From Methanorbis furvi (GTDB lineage Archaea; Halobacteriota; Methanomicrobia; Methanomicrobiales; Methanocorpusculaceae): a stretch of 64,000 bases of DNA. Each line of letters opens with the position of its first letter. Position 1 is the first letter of the stretch. The DNA lies in the NCBI RefSeq assembly GCF_032714615.1, contig NZ_JAWDKA010000005.1, forward strand, positions 124,001-188,000. The letters are read 5' to 3'. Positions 44,481 through 53,176 of the stretch are shown here, in pieces. The position numbers and the translations under genes were made by a program. Below the pieces are notes generated by a model. That model had not been told where the DNA came from. It saw only the letters and a program-made list of their open reading frames with translations, and made no database searches.

Positions 44481-44550
44481 ACTCAGAAATAAATCTGCAA
44501 AACTCATGGAGGTCCTACATTAATATCCGCATAACACAAATAGTGGGTAC

Positions 44551-46041
44551 ATGGCTGAGAGTGATGGGGTTCTGCCGTCTAACAACCAAACTCATAAGAA
44601 AATAAAATATATCATCCTTGGCAGCGGCAGTATCGGTTATAATGTCCTCGAGGAACTGAAGGAAAATGACGAAAACGTGCTCGTCATCGACATCAATGAA
44701 AAACGTATAGAGGATCTGCGCGACCATCGTCATCAGGCAATGGTCGGCGACATGACCGATCCGGCTATCATTGGAAAGATTCCGGAGCCCGAGGTTGCCT
44801 TCGTTTTATCTGCCGACAAGGACGCAAACCTTGCAGCAGTCCAGATCATCAAAAGTGCTTATCCTCAGACGCATGTCATTGCCCGGGCGCTTGACCCGTT
44901 CTCTGCCGACCAGCTGGTGGATCACGGCGCAGATGTTGTACTGTATCCTCAGCAGGTCGTTGCAAAATCTGCCGTCAACCACATGAACAATCTGGTCGCA
45001 TCAAGAAACGCCCAGAAACTTTTCTCCCTGCTCAGTTCATGGACCGGCACACTTGGCATCATCACGCACAAAAATCCTGACCCTGACGCAATTTCCAGTG
45101 CCATGGCACTTGCCGCAATCGCCTCAAACGCATCAGGCGGCAAACTCACAACCCGTATTCTCTACGAAGGAAACATCGGTCATCAGGAAAATCGTGCGTT
45201 CGTCAACCTTCTTGAGATCAAAATGGAGCGTCTCACTCCTGAGATATTTTCCACCTGCAACTATCTTGCGCTCGTTGACTGTGTTGCTCCCGGCATGAAC
45301 AATGATCTCCCGCAGGATGCACCGGTCAACATCATCATCGATCATCACAGTGCCGAAGGAATTACCAGAGTGAAAAAACCGGAGTTCCTGGACTCCCGCC
45401 CCAATGTTGGAGCAACTGCATCCATCATGACGCAGTACTTGCAGGAACTGTATCTCCCGATCGACAAAAAAGTTGCAACCGCTCTCTTCTATGGTATCCG
45501 TGCAGACACCAAAGAGTTCCAGCGCAACATCTCTCCGCAGGATCTCTACAACGCCGCATACCTTCTGCCTCTGACTGACCGCTCGCTGCTTGAGGTCATC
45601 ATGGCGCCGTCGCTTTCCCAGGAAACCTTGGACGTGCTCGGCAATGCGATTGTGAACCGTGACGTCAGACACGGCTACCTGTTTTCAAACGTCGGCTATG
45701 TCAGAAACCGCGACGCAATTCCTCAGGCAGCCGACATGCTGCTGAATCTGGAAGGCGTGACAACTGCAATGGTCTACGGCATCACCGACACCAACATCAC
45801 ACTTTCCGCACGCAACAAAGACATTCGTCTGCATGTGGGTGATGTGATGAAAGAGGCGTTCGCAGACATTCCCGGAGCCTCTGCCGGTGGACACGCCACT
45901 ATGGCCGCACTCTCCATTCCTCTGAACGCGTTTTCGCTGGTGAAGGACAAAGAAGAACTTCTCTCGATGATCATCGACCCAGTTCTCTCCAACTTCCTGA
46001 GACTTGTCGGCATATCCGAGGTTGAAGGGGATGAAGACTGA
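44551..46041 (+). CDS. RCK_N (TrkA-N) - DHH/DHHA1 phosphoesterase fusion
   Basis: 496 residues. The N-terminal NAD-binding TrkA-N domain (about 17-140) reads YIILGSGSIGYNVLEEL and VGDMTDPAIIGK. The DHH domain (about 150-330) reads IITHKNPDPDAISSAMAL, ALVDCV and IIDHHSAEG. The DHHA1 domain has ASAGGHATMAAL (GGH). Relatives in bacteria and archaea hydrolyse oligonucleotides or cyclic di-AMP, a regulator of K+ transport, which agrees with the attached RCK domain. The exact substrate is not proven. The mptE gene overlaps its 3' end by 11 nt. Confidence 0.92.
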   Translation: MAESDGVLPSNNQTHKKIKYIILGSGSIGYNVLEELKENDENVLVIDINEKRIEDLRDHRHQAMVGDMTDPAIIGKIPEPEVAFVLSADKDANLAAVQIIKSAYPQTHVIARALDPFSADQLVDHGADVVLYPQQVVAKSAVNHMNNLVASRNAQKLFSLLSSWTGTLGIITHKNPDPDAISSAMALAAIASNASGGKLTTRILYEGNIGHQENRAFVNLLEIKMERLTPEIFSTCNYLALVDCVAPGMNNDLPQDAPVNIIIDHHSAEGITRVKKPEFLDSRPNVGATASIMTQYLQELYLPIDKKVATALFYGIRADTKEFQRNISPQDLYNAAYLLPLTDRSLLEVIMAPSLSQETLDVLGNAIVNRDVRHGYLFSNVGYVRNRDAIPQAADMLLNLEGVTTAMVYGITDTNITLSARNKDIRLHVGDVMKEAFADIPGASAGGHATMAALSIPLNAFSLVKDKEELLSMIIDPVLSNFLRLVGISEVEGDED

Positions 46042-46660
46042 GGAGTGGGAACCCTACTACTCCGAAATTCTCAACTTTTTTGGATTTTCGCGTGACGACG
46101 ATGAGCGTGCGGCACAAATTCTTGCAGATATCCTTCCCCGTGATGATATTTCCCTCCTGAAGCAGATCGTTGCAGGAAACCCCTGCATCGTCTGCGGCAA
46201 CGCTCCTTCGCTTGCAAAAGATATTGCAAACACAGATTTTTCGGACAAAGTGATCATTGCAGCAGATGCTGCGGCACGGATTTTGTTCAAGCATGGGCAC
46301 AGACCTGATGTTATCATCTCAGACATCGATGGTATGGACGATGATTTTCTGGAGATGAATGATAAAGGAACCATTCTCGTCCTTCATGCGCACGGCGACA
46401 ACATTCCGCTGGTGAAGTCCTGGGTTCCAAAGGTCAAAGGGCCGTTTGTCGCAACCACTCAGGCAACGCCGCTGACACATGTCTACAACTTCGGCGGATT
46501 TTCCGACGGTGACCGTGCGGTGTTCTGCGCTCATGAACTTGGGGCCGCGTCCGTTTCCCTCATTGGTTTTGATCTGGATGACTCGTCTGTGGACCCTGTC
46601 AAGCACGGGAAACTGATGATCGCAAGAAAACTTTTGAAGACCCTTGGCTATGACATCTGA
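46031..46660 (+). CDS. mptE: 6-hydroxymethyl-7,8-dihydropterin pyrophosphokinase (archaeal MptE)
   Basis: Transfers pyrophosphate to 6-hydroxymethyl-7,8-dihydropterin in methanopterin synthesis; 209 residues. The DUF115 core has CIVCGNAPSLAKDI, VIIAADAAARILFKHGHRPDVIISDIDGMDD, HAHGDNI and VSLIGFDLDDSS. ATG 46031 (MKTEEWEPYYSEIL) is chosen over the frame-extending start at 46004. It overlaps both neighbours, so the three genes form one transcript. Confidence 0.92.
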   Translation: MKTEEWEPYYSEILNFFGFSRDDDERAAQILADILPRDDISLLKQIVAGNPCIVCGNAPSLAKDIANTDFSDKVIIAADAAARILFKHGHRPDVIISDIDGMDDDFLEMNDKGTILVLHAHGDNIPLVKSWVPKVKGPFVATTQATPLTHVYNFGGFSDGDRAVFCAHELGAASVSLIGFDLDDSSVDPVKHGKLMIARKLLKTLGYDI

Positions 46661-48311
46661 TGCAGTAATCATCGATGGCTATGTGGACGAGCCGGCATGC
46701 CTCGGCGTCCCGCCGTACATTTCTCCGTACATCAGAACAATTGCGGGAGTGTTTGCCGAGCGAAATATTTTCGCAGACTACGTCACCATCGATCAGCTGA
46801 GAAAAGATCCTCTGCGGCTTGCAAAACTTTCCGGATACCGATACGTGGTGATGATTGCAGGCGTCACGGTTCCGGGAAAATATCTTGCCGGAACTCCTGC
46901 GACGTTAACCGAGTTGCAGCAGATAGGATTTATGCTGCGCGGCAGAACGGTTTCCCTTCTCGGAGGGCCGATAGGATTTGGTTACTCGCCTGAAGGTGGT
47001 GCAAAAGCGGTTGCCCAGGCAATCGCCGGATGGTCGGCGATGCTCTCCGGTGAGCCTGCCGCAGCACTTGACGCATATCTGTTCGGCGGCGAGCCGCAAG
47101 GTCTCTGTAATTACGCTGACCTTGACCGGTGGGCGGTTCTCGGTGCTGACATTATCAGAAAACATCCGTTCTACCCATACGTGATGTGCGAACTGGAGAC
47201 CGCGAAGGGATGTTCCCGCGCGGTTTCCGGCGGATGCTCATTCTGCACCGAACCGTTTTACGGTCTGCCCAAACAGCGGGATGCTGGAGCCGTCCGCGAC
47301 GAAGTTGCAGCTCTTGCCGCTGCCGGTGCACAACACTTCCGGCTTGGCCGCCAGCCTGATCTTCTTGCGTTTGGTGCCACAGGCGGCGGTGAGTTTCCAA
47401 CACCAAATCCTGACGCTCTGCGAAACCTCTTCACCAAAATCCGTGAGGCGGCACCTGCCTTGAAGACGCTTCACATCGACAACGTGAATCCGGGAACCAT
47501 CGCGCGACATGAAGAGGCCTCGCGCGAGGCGCTTGCCGCAATTGTTGCCGGCCACACCGCAGGAGACATTGCCGCGTTCGGCATGGAGTCGGCAGACCCC
47601 GCAGTTGTTGCGAAAAATAATCTCAAAGGTGATGCTGATGCAGTGTTTCGGGCGATTGAGATCGTCAACGAAGTGGGCGCGGTGCGCCGCGCGGGAATCC
47701 CTGAACTTCTCCCGGGTCTGAACTTCATCGCAGGACTTGCCGGCGAAACTCCTGAAACATTTGCGCTGAATGAAGCTTTTCTCAAAAAAGTTTTCGACGC
47801 AAACCTTCTGGTCCGCCGCGTGAACATCCGTCAGCTGATGCCGTTTGAAGGAACGCGGGCATACACCGACAACACCCTCGGCAAACATGACAAACTTTTC
47901 CACAGGTTCAAAGACACCGTCCGCGAATCATTCGACGTTCCCATGCTTGCGCGGGTGTTTCCTGTGGGCACCATCCTTTCGGATGTTATCATCGAAGTGT
48001 CGGGAACTACATCCTTTGGCAGACAGATGGGAACGTATCCGATTCTCTGCGGCGCTCCTTTACAGTTGCCGGCAGGAACCGTGCTTGACCTTGCCGTGGT
48101 ATCGTACGGTCAGCGGTCGGTGACCGCGCTGCCGGTACCAATTGAGATCAACTCTCTCAGTGCTGCCGCGCTCAAGTGGCTGCCCGGCATCTCCAAAAAA
48201 TCTGCGGCAAAAATTACCGCCGGGGTTCCCTATCAGGATGCAGCAGCTTTTGCGGCAGCTGTTCAGAACAGTGAACTCGATCCCCTGCTAAAACTGATGA
48301 AGTTTGTGTAA
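46650..48311 (+). CDS. Radical SAM protein of the COG1031 type with non-standard cysteine spacing
   Basis: 553 residues from the ATG at 46650. The N-terminal part (about 1-165) is a B12-binding-like or Rossmann region (SPYIRTIAGVFAE, LLGGPIGFG). The SAM cluster motif is AKGCSRAVSGGCSFC (about 189-203): Cys-x7-Cys-x2-Cys instead of Cys-x3-Cys-x2-Cys. The barrel continues with HIDNVNPGTIARH, FGMESADP and GLPGLNFIAGLAGET-like LPGLNFIAGLAGET. A TRAM-like beta segment (about 425-485) and a C-terminal helix-hairpin-helix (AALKWLPGISKKSAAKI) follow, suggesting a nucleic-acid substrate. The modification is unknown. It overlaps mptE by 11 nt. Confidence 0.85.
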   Translation: MTSDAVIIDGYVDEPACLGVPPYISPYIRTIAGVFAERNIFADYVTIDQLRKDPLRLAKLSGYRYVVMIAGVTVPGKYLAGTPATLTELQQIGFMLRGRTVSLLGGPIGFGYSPEGGAKAVAQAIAGWSAMLSGEPAAALDAYLFGGEPQGLCNYADLDRWAVLGADIIRKHPFYPYVMCELETAKGCSRAVSGGCSFCTEPFYGLPKQRDAGAVRDEVAALAAAGAQHFRLGRQPDLLAFGATGGGEFPTPNPDALRNLFTKIREAAPALKTLHIDNVNPGTIARHEEASREALAAIVAGHTAGDIAAFGMESADPAVVAKNNLKGDADAVFRAIEIVNEVGAVRRAGIPELLPGLNFIAGLAGETPETFALNEAFLKKVFDANLLVRRVNIRQLMPFEGTRAYTDNTLGKHDKLFHRFKDTVRESFDVPMLARVFPVGTILSDVIIEVSGTTSFGRQMGTYPILCGAPLQLPAGTVLDLAVVSYGQRSVTALPVPIEINSLSAAALKWLPGISKKSAAKITAGVPYQDAAAFAAAVQNSELDPLLKLMKFV

Positions 48312-48764
48312 CTACAGATCCTTCCAGAGTGCGAGCCTTGGAACATCAGGATAGAAGTAGCTTGCAATCCTCTCCTTTTGCACAAACCCGAGTTTCAGAT
48401 AAAAGGTGATCGCCGGCATATTTGTCTCTGCAACCGTCAGATGCACCTGCTTCACGCCATGGTTTCTGAGCTCTCTAAACAGCGCGTCTGAAAGCATCGT
48501 ACCGCACTCTTTTCTCTGGTAGTTTGGCACAACACCGATCCGGATCAGTTTGCCGATCCTCTCGTTGTCGAGGTGCACTCCTCCAAGAATATATCCGATG
48601 ATTTCATCGGACTCATTTTCCGCGACAAAGAAGAGCGAAGGAAAGAGTTCTTCGATATGCCGGAACAAAATCGGTCCGCCCATCCCTGCAAACAAAGGTG
48701 CGTCCAGCTCGCAGACCCTTGGATAGTCTGCTGAGGTATAATGTCGGACTCGGACGGATTGCAT
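48312..48764 (-). CDS. GNAT-family N-acetyltransferase
   Basis: 150 residues. The acetyl-CoA motif is IGVVPNYQRKECGTMLSDALF (Q/RxxGxG/A variant, with CG in place of GxG), then HLTVAETNMPAITFYLKLGFVQKERI. It resembles RimI, which acetylates protein N-termini; the substrate is not known. It is convergent with the radical SAM gene without a gap (adjacent stops). Confidence 0.87.
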   Translation of the reverse strand: MQSVRVRHYTSADYPRVCELDAPLFAGMGGPILFRHIEELFPSLFFVAENESDEIIGYILGGVHLDNERIGKLIRIGVVPNYQRKECGTMLSDALFRELRNHGVKQVHLTVAETNMPAITFYLKLGFVQKERIASYFYPDVPRLALWKDL

Positions 48765-48868
48765 ACTTTCACAAGTATATGTGGTTCAGAGATTTTCAAC
48801 GTATCCCTCCGGTCCATACGTTAACATGAAAAATTACTTATGCCTGCGCGAGTATATGTTTCAAAAGT

Positions 48869-49138
48869 ATGAAGTGGCAGATCTCGGATCTCTTTGGTAT
48901 GAATGTCTACTCCGACAAAGCAATCTTCCTCGGCAAAGTTGAGGACGTTGTGCTGGATGTTACCAATAAAAAAATCAGCGGCCTCGCACTGACCAATGTG
49001 AACCAGACCGTGCTTGACATTAAAAATTATCAGGGCATCATCATTCCCTACCGGATTGTAAAAGAGGTCGGAGATATTATTCTCGTGCGCCATATCCCTG
49101 GAGCCTTCAAGGTGGCTGAGCCGCTGTTTGGAGAGTAA
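48869..49138 (+). CDS. PRC-barrel domain protein
   Basis: 89 residues, a single PRC-barrel of the archaeal type: ISDLFGMNVYSDKAIFLGKVEDVVLDVTNKKISGL, then IIPYRIVKEVGDIILVRH. Such proteins are abundant in euryarchaea and are discussed in connection with RNA-processing and cell-division protein partners. It is followed after 8 nt by thg1, and may be cotranscribed. Confidence 0.9.
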   Translation: MKWQISDLFGMNVYSDKAIFLGKVEDVVLDVTNKKISGLALTNVNQTVLDIKNYQGIIIPYRIVKEVGDIILVRHIPGAFKVAEPLFGE

Positions 49139-49146
49139 GTTTTGCA

Positions 49147-49896
49147 ATGAAGGATCACGAGATTTATTCCGGCCTCATCACAACGGTGCCGTTTGTTTTG
49201 CGGCTGGACGGAAGATCCTTTCACCACTTTTCCCGTGATCAGGGTTTTGAAAAACCCTATGATCCCCAGTTTTTCAAAGCCATGGCACAGACCACAGCGT
49301 CGCTTCTCAGCGACAGCGGTCTTGCGCCCTCTTTTGCCTACACGTTTTCCGATGAGATCAGCCTCTATATTGCAACGCCTGTGTTTGACTGCCGGGTGGA
49401 AAAACTTGTCTCGGTTGCCGCAGGTTTTGCTTCGTCAGCGTTTACTCTGCATGCAGGTGCAGATTCTCCGCTCTCGTTTGACTGCCGAATCGTGCCGCTC
49501 GCAGAGTTCCAGCTCCCGAAGTATCTTGCATGGCGTCAGGCCGAGGCATGGCGCAATCATATGAACGGTTATGCTCACAAACTGCTGACCGACACAGGCC
49601 TGTCGGCCACCGTCGCGCAGCGGAAACTGGATGGCATGAAAGCATCCGAGCTGCATGAGCTGGCATTCTCGTTCGGGGTAAATCTCTCCGAGACACCGGC
49701 CTGGCAGCGGCGCGGGACTGCTGTCTACCGGACTCTTGTTGAACGAGACGGATACAATCCGATGACGAAGGAGACGGTGCGTGTTCTGCGCCGCACGATA
49801 ACCATTGATGAGGATTTGCCTCTGTTCAAAACTCCGGAGGGTGCGGCATGGCTTGCGGAAAGGATAGCTGTCCCGCTCGCGGATGTGCGGTCTTAA
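49147..49896 (+). CDS. thg1: tRNA(His) guanylyltransferase (Thg1 family)
   Basis: Adds or repairs nucleotides at the tRNA 5' end in the 3'-5' direction; 249 residues. The palm motif with metal Asp is FVLRLDGRSFHHFSR (about 16-30) and the second is YTFSDEISLYI (about 71-81). Archaeal members include enzymes with template-dependent repair activity. The downstream dapF begins 28 nt after its stop. Confidence 0.9.
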   Translation: MKDHEIYSGLITTVPFVLRLDGRSFHHFSRDQGFEKPYDPQFFKAMAQTTASLLSDSGLAPSFAYTFSDEISLYIATPVFDCRVEKLVSVAAGFASSAFTLHAGADSPLSFDCRIVPLAEFQLPKYLAWRQAEAWRNHMNGYAHKLLTDTGLSATVAQRKLDGMKASELHELAFSFGVNLSETPAWQRRGTAVYRTLVERDGYNPMTKETVRVLRRTITIDEDLPLFKTPEGAAWLAERIAVPLADVRS

Positions 49897-49924
49897 GTTG
49901 GAGCACGTCAAATACTCTACTACA

Positions 49925-50752
49925 ATGACGATCGCGTTTACCAAACTTCACGGAAACGGAAATGATTTCATCCTGATCGATGAGATGAAGGGAACCGTAA
50001 TTCCGGATGATATGAAGGCGCAGTTTGCGGTGAGCTACTGCGATCGCCGGTTTGGAATCGGTGCTGACGGCGTGCTGTTTATCTCTGCATCAGATAATGC
50101 GGATGTGCGGATGCGTCTGTTCCAGCCGGATGCAAGCGAGGCTGAGATGTGCGGCAATGGTATCCGCTGCCTTGCAAAGTATGCGTTTGACGAGAACTAT
50201 GCAAAGACCAAGTCCTTTTCTGTGGAAACTCTTGCCGGCGTTCTGACGGTTCGGGCAGGTTATGACTGCGAGGGCTGTTTTTCTGCAACAATAGATATGG
50301 GCGTGCCAAAATATGATGCGGCTTCAATTCCTGCGGCAGGTCCTGGTGATGTTGCTGCTGACATTGACGGCATGAAAGTGTATGCGGTAAACACGGGCGT
50401 CCCCCACGCGGTTATCTTTGTGGATGATGTGGAGGCCGTCGATCTTGAAGTGGTCGCGCCAAAGATTCGGCATCATGCACTCTTCCCGAAGGGAACCAAT
50501 GTGAACTTTGTGCAGGTCATTGGATCTTCTTCGATTACGATTCGAACTTTTGAACGTGGTGTGGAGGGCGAGACACTTTCCTGCGGAACCGGTTCTACTG
50601 CGTCCGCACTTCTTGCGGAGAAAACCGGCAAGGTCTCTGGCGAAGTTATCCATGTGGAAACTGTCGGCGGACCACTGGAGATTGCTGTGGGCGATCAGGC
50701 GATGATGACTGGACCTGCCGAGACGGTGTTCGTCGGCGAGATCTTGTTCTAA
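49925..50752 (+). CDS. dapF: Diaminopimelate epimerase
   Basis: Interconverts LL- and meso-diaminopimelate for lysine synthesis; 275 residues. Both catalytic Cys are seen: EAEMCGNGIRCLA and TLSCGTGSTASALL. Start: ATG 49925 (MTIAFTKLHGNGNDFILID) is the family start; the frame beginning at 49883 lies in thg1. The end is followed by a repeat element. Confidence 0.96.
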   Translation: MTIAFTKLHGNGNDFILIDEMKGTVIPDDMKAQFAVSYCDRRFGIGADGVLFISASDNADVRMRLFQPDASEAEMCGNGIRCLAKYAFDENYAKTKSFSVETLAGVLTVRAGYDCEGCFSATIDMGVPKYDAASIPAAGPGDVAADIDGMKVYAVNTGVPHAVIFVDDVEAVDLEVVAPKIRHHALFPKGTNVNFVQVIGSSSITIRTFERGVEGETLSCGTGSTASALLAEKTGKVSGEVIHVETVGGPLEIAVGDQAMMTGPAETVFVGEILF

Positions 50753-50772
50753 ATATTACGTGGTGGTGCATA

Positions 50773-50890
50773 TTTCGAAACGCGAATAGCACGAATCGCA
50801 TGCCTTCGGCCTGCTCACCGCTTCGCGGAATAGCGCAAATAAAAAAAAATCGCCAATGGCGATTTTTTATTTGCGGTATTCACGTTTTAA
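50773..50890. repeat. Dispersed palindromic intergenic element, family A
   Basis: GAAACGCGAAT (50777-50787) and a decayed right end near ATTCACGTTTT (50878-50888) frame the head module CGCATGCCTTCGGCC..CCGCTTCGCGGAAT (50797-50831) and an inner hairpin AAATCGCCAATGGCGATTTT (50847-50866). It lies between convergent dapF and pheA. A T/A-rich stretch (50911-50941) between the element and pheA is a likely terminator. Confidence 0.8.
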
Positions 50891-50942
50891 AATGTTCATC
50901 ACCGTTGATATTTTTTCTAAAAAAAAATATTTTTTTATTTTT

Positions 50943-51884
50943 TTATTCCATTGGGAACTGAGGATAATTCCCAAGCAGCTTGAACCAGCTGCTCTGCTCC
51001 CGTACCTTCCCAAGTGCAATCAGTACATTTGCCTGCTCGAGATTTCCTGCAAGATCCAAAAAGAAGACGTACTCCCAAGGGGTCCCTGGTTTTGGCCGCG
51101 ACTGAATCTTGAGGAGGTTCAGGCCGTTGTAGGCAAAGTGGGAGAGCACACTGTACAGCGCACCGCTCGTGTGGGTTGTGGAGAATACAAGACTGATTTT
51201 GTCGCATTTCTCAGAGATTTCCATGTGCCGCGAGAGGATCACAAAGCGCGTGTAGTTATTTTTAGCCGTCTGAATATTTTTTTTCAGGACTGCAAGCCCG
51301 TAGAGTTCTGCGGCACGCAGGCTACTGATGGATGCCTTCTTCGGATCATCTGCTTCTGCAACGTACTTTGCGGCGAACGCAGTGTTTGCATACGGGTATG
51401 CAATCATCCCTGGATGTGTGCGGAGAAACTCCCGGCACTGGCTTATCGCCTGCGTGTGCGAGTAGACCTCCCGAATGTTTTCGGTGGACGACCCCGGAAT
51501 TCCGAGAAGATTGTGACGGACCCGAATGATGTGTTCTCCGACGATGTAGAGATTGCGCGTAGTGATGATGTCTGCGACCTCTAAAACATCTCCAGCGGTT
51601 GAGTTTTCGATCGGCAAAACACCGTACTCAATCTCATTCTTTTCGAGTGCAGCAAGCACATCATCAAACTCTTTGTAGTTCTGAATTGAAATTGCCGAGG
51701 AACCAAAGCACTCCAGTGCCGCCTGCTCACCAAATGATCCGGCAACGCCCTGATACCCGACCTTGGGTGACGGGATGCGTGTGGTGTTGAGGCCTGTTTC
51801 AATCTCTCGCAGAAAATCCTCGCTGCCTGCATACAGATTATCAATGGAGGCATGAAGCACTTTTTCGATCCTGGGCGTGGTCAT
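50943..51884 (-). CDS. pheA: Prephenate dehydratase with ACT domain
   Basis: Converts prephenate to phenylpyruvate; 313 residues from the ATG at 51884 (MTTPRIEKVLHASIDN). PDT domain about 50-225: GYQGVAGSFGEQAAL, VLPIENSTAGDV, and the catalytic NNYTRFVILSR. ACT regulatory domain: GALYSVLSHFAYNGLNLLKIQSRPKP, the ESRP motif here read QSRP, which binds phenylalanine as an inhibitor. The first 45 residues resemble the remains of a linker or chorismate-mutase tail. The next gene starts 7 nt away on the same strand. Confidence 0.94.
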   Translation of the reverse strand: MTTPRIEKVLHASIDNLYAGSEDFLREIETGLNTTRIPSPKVGYQGVAGSFGEQAALECFGSSAISIQNYKEFDDVLAALEKNEIEYGVLPIENSTAGDVLEVADIITTRNLYIVGEHIIRVRHNLLGIPGSSTENIREVYSHTQAISQCREFLRTHPGMIAYPYANTAFAAKYVAEADDPKKASISSLRAAELYGLAVLKKNIQTAKNNYTRFVILSRHMEISEKCDKISLVFSTTHTSGALYSVLSHFAYNGLNLLKIQSRPKPGTPWEYVFFLDLAGNLEQANVLIALGKVREQSSWFKLLGNYPQFPME

Positions 51885-51944
51885 TGTGGTAATACATTGA
51901 CCTGCAAAAATTTGAATGTGAGGATTTACCTCAAACAAAAAAGT

Positions 51945-52883
51945 TCAGTTCTTCTTCTCAAGCTCGTTTATCTGGATGCGGAGTTTTCGCATCTCCTGCA
52001 TCACCTCACGGTGATAGCCGAGAATCATATCACTGATGAAACCGATCATGAACGTGAGAATACCGGCGATGATCAGAAGCATGGTGAGAATGCCCATGAA
52101 AAGATGCTCGATTCCTGCCAGCCACTCAAAGAGCACATACAACCCGAGACAAAATCCTGCGATGCCCATTACAACACCTATCACGCTGAAGTGGAAGAGA
52201 GGATTGTTCATCTTGCCGTACTTGTTGATGGCACGCAGAATTTTGTATCCGTCGCGGACCGGATGCAGTTTTGTCGGAGAGCCGGGACGCTTCTTGTAAA
52301 ATGTCGGCACCACCTCAAACTTCAGTCCCCGATGAATTACGGCTGAGCTTATCTCGGTCTCGATCTCAAATCCTGCCTCTTTGAGGTTCATCTGCTTCAG
52401 GGAGTCAAGCGTGAATGCCCGGTAGCCTGAGAGGATATCGGTCATGTAAACGCCGTGCGCCCACTTGAACAGGGTGTTCATCAGTTTGTTTCCCCAGAGG
52501 TTCAGCCTTGTGAGTGCTCCGCGCTCGTACTCGTTGAGTCTGTTGCCGATCACATGATCTGCACGCCCGCTTGCGAGCGGCTCAATCATCGCGTCCGCAT
52601 ACTCGGGCGGGTTGGTTCCATCCCCGTCCAGCATCAGAATATAGGGCTTGGTGATGACGGAGAATGCTTCAATCATTGCAGCGCCTTTGCCTTTGCCCTG
52701 CTGGGTCATGACGGTCGCGCCAAGATCTCTTGCAATATCTGGTGTTCCGTCCGTGCTGTGGCCGTCCACGACAAGTATATTATGGTATCCGAGCGACTGC
52801 AGTTCCTCGATAACCAGACCTACTGTTGCCTTTTCGTTGAGTGTTGGGATCAGCACACAGACATCATCTTTGGAAAATACCAT
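51945..52883 (-). CDS. aglJ: AglJ-like dolichol-phosphate glycosyltransferase
   Basis: 312 residues. GT2 domain about 1-230: VCVLIPTLNEKATVGLVI, VVDGHSTDGTPDIA, GKGKGAAMIEAF and the DXD-like MLDGDGTNPPEYADA, with the acceptor-part motif LSGYRAFTLDSL. Two membrane helices and a coiled tail (LRIQINELEKKN) follow. This architecture is that of AglJ, the first glycosyltransferase of archaeal S-layer N-glycosylation, adding a sugar to dolichol phosphate. It is separated from pheA by 60 nt. Confidence 0.88.
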   Translation of the reverse strand: MVFSKDDVCVLIPTLNEKATVGLVIEELQSLGYHNILVVDGHSTDGTPDIARDLGATVMTQQGKGKGAAMIEAFSVITKPYILMLDGDGTNPPEYADAMIEPLASGRADHVIGNRLNEYERGALTRLNLWGNKLMNTLFKWAHGVYMTDILSGYRAFTLDSLKQMNLKEAGFEIETEISSAVIHRGLKFEVVPTFYKKRPGSPTKLHPVRDGYKILRAINKYGKMNNPLFHFSVIGVVMGIAGFCLGLYVLFEWLAGIEHLFMGILTMLLIIAGILTFMIGFISDMILGYHREVMQEMRKLRIQINELEKKN

Positions 52884-52958
52884 TCTTGCTACAATAGTAG
52901 GCTGTGGTGCGTAATCAGTATATCCGCTCTGAGGCGGCGATGAGTGGACATAATGAAA

Positions 52959-53142
52959 TTTCGAAACGCGAATCGCACGAATAGCGCGAATTGCATGCCT
53001 TCGGTCTGCTCACCGCTTCGCGGAATAAAAAAATCGCCAATGGTGATTTTTAAGGAGTTATCAAAATTATTTTTTGGACATATCTATCCATTTAGAGATG
53101 CAGAGGATTATTTTTTATTCGCGAAATTCGCGTTTTTGAAAT
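52959..53142. repeat. Dispersed palindromic intergenic element, family A, interrupted copy
   Basis: CGAAACGCGAATCGC (52962) opens the copy; the head module is at 52993-53025, the inner hairpin TCGCCAATGGTGATTTTT at about 53034-53051, and the right end TTATTCGCGAAATTCGCGTTTT at 53116-53136. Between inner hairpin and right end there are about 60 nt of unrelated sequence, an insertion within the element. The element fills most of the 293-nt gap upstream of aglJ and downstream of argG, and holds no gene. Confidence 0.75.
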
Positions 53143-53176
53143 ATTCGCCATCGCGTAACATCAATTGAAAAAAATA

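Noticed and set aside
44208-44550. Integrated element at the tRNA-Lys genes
   Set aside because: No integrase, no direct repeat of the tRNA 3' end seen outside the two complete tRNA genes; the gap is explained by a decayed repeat element.
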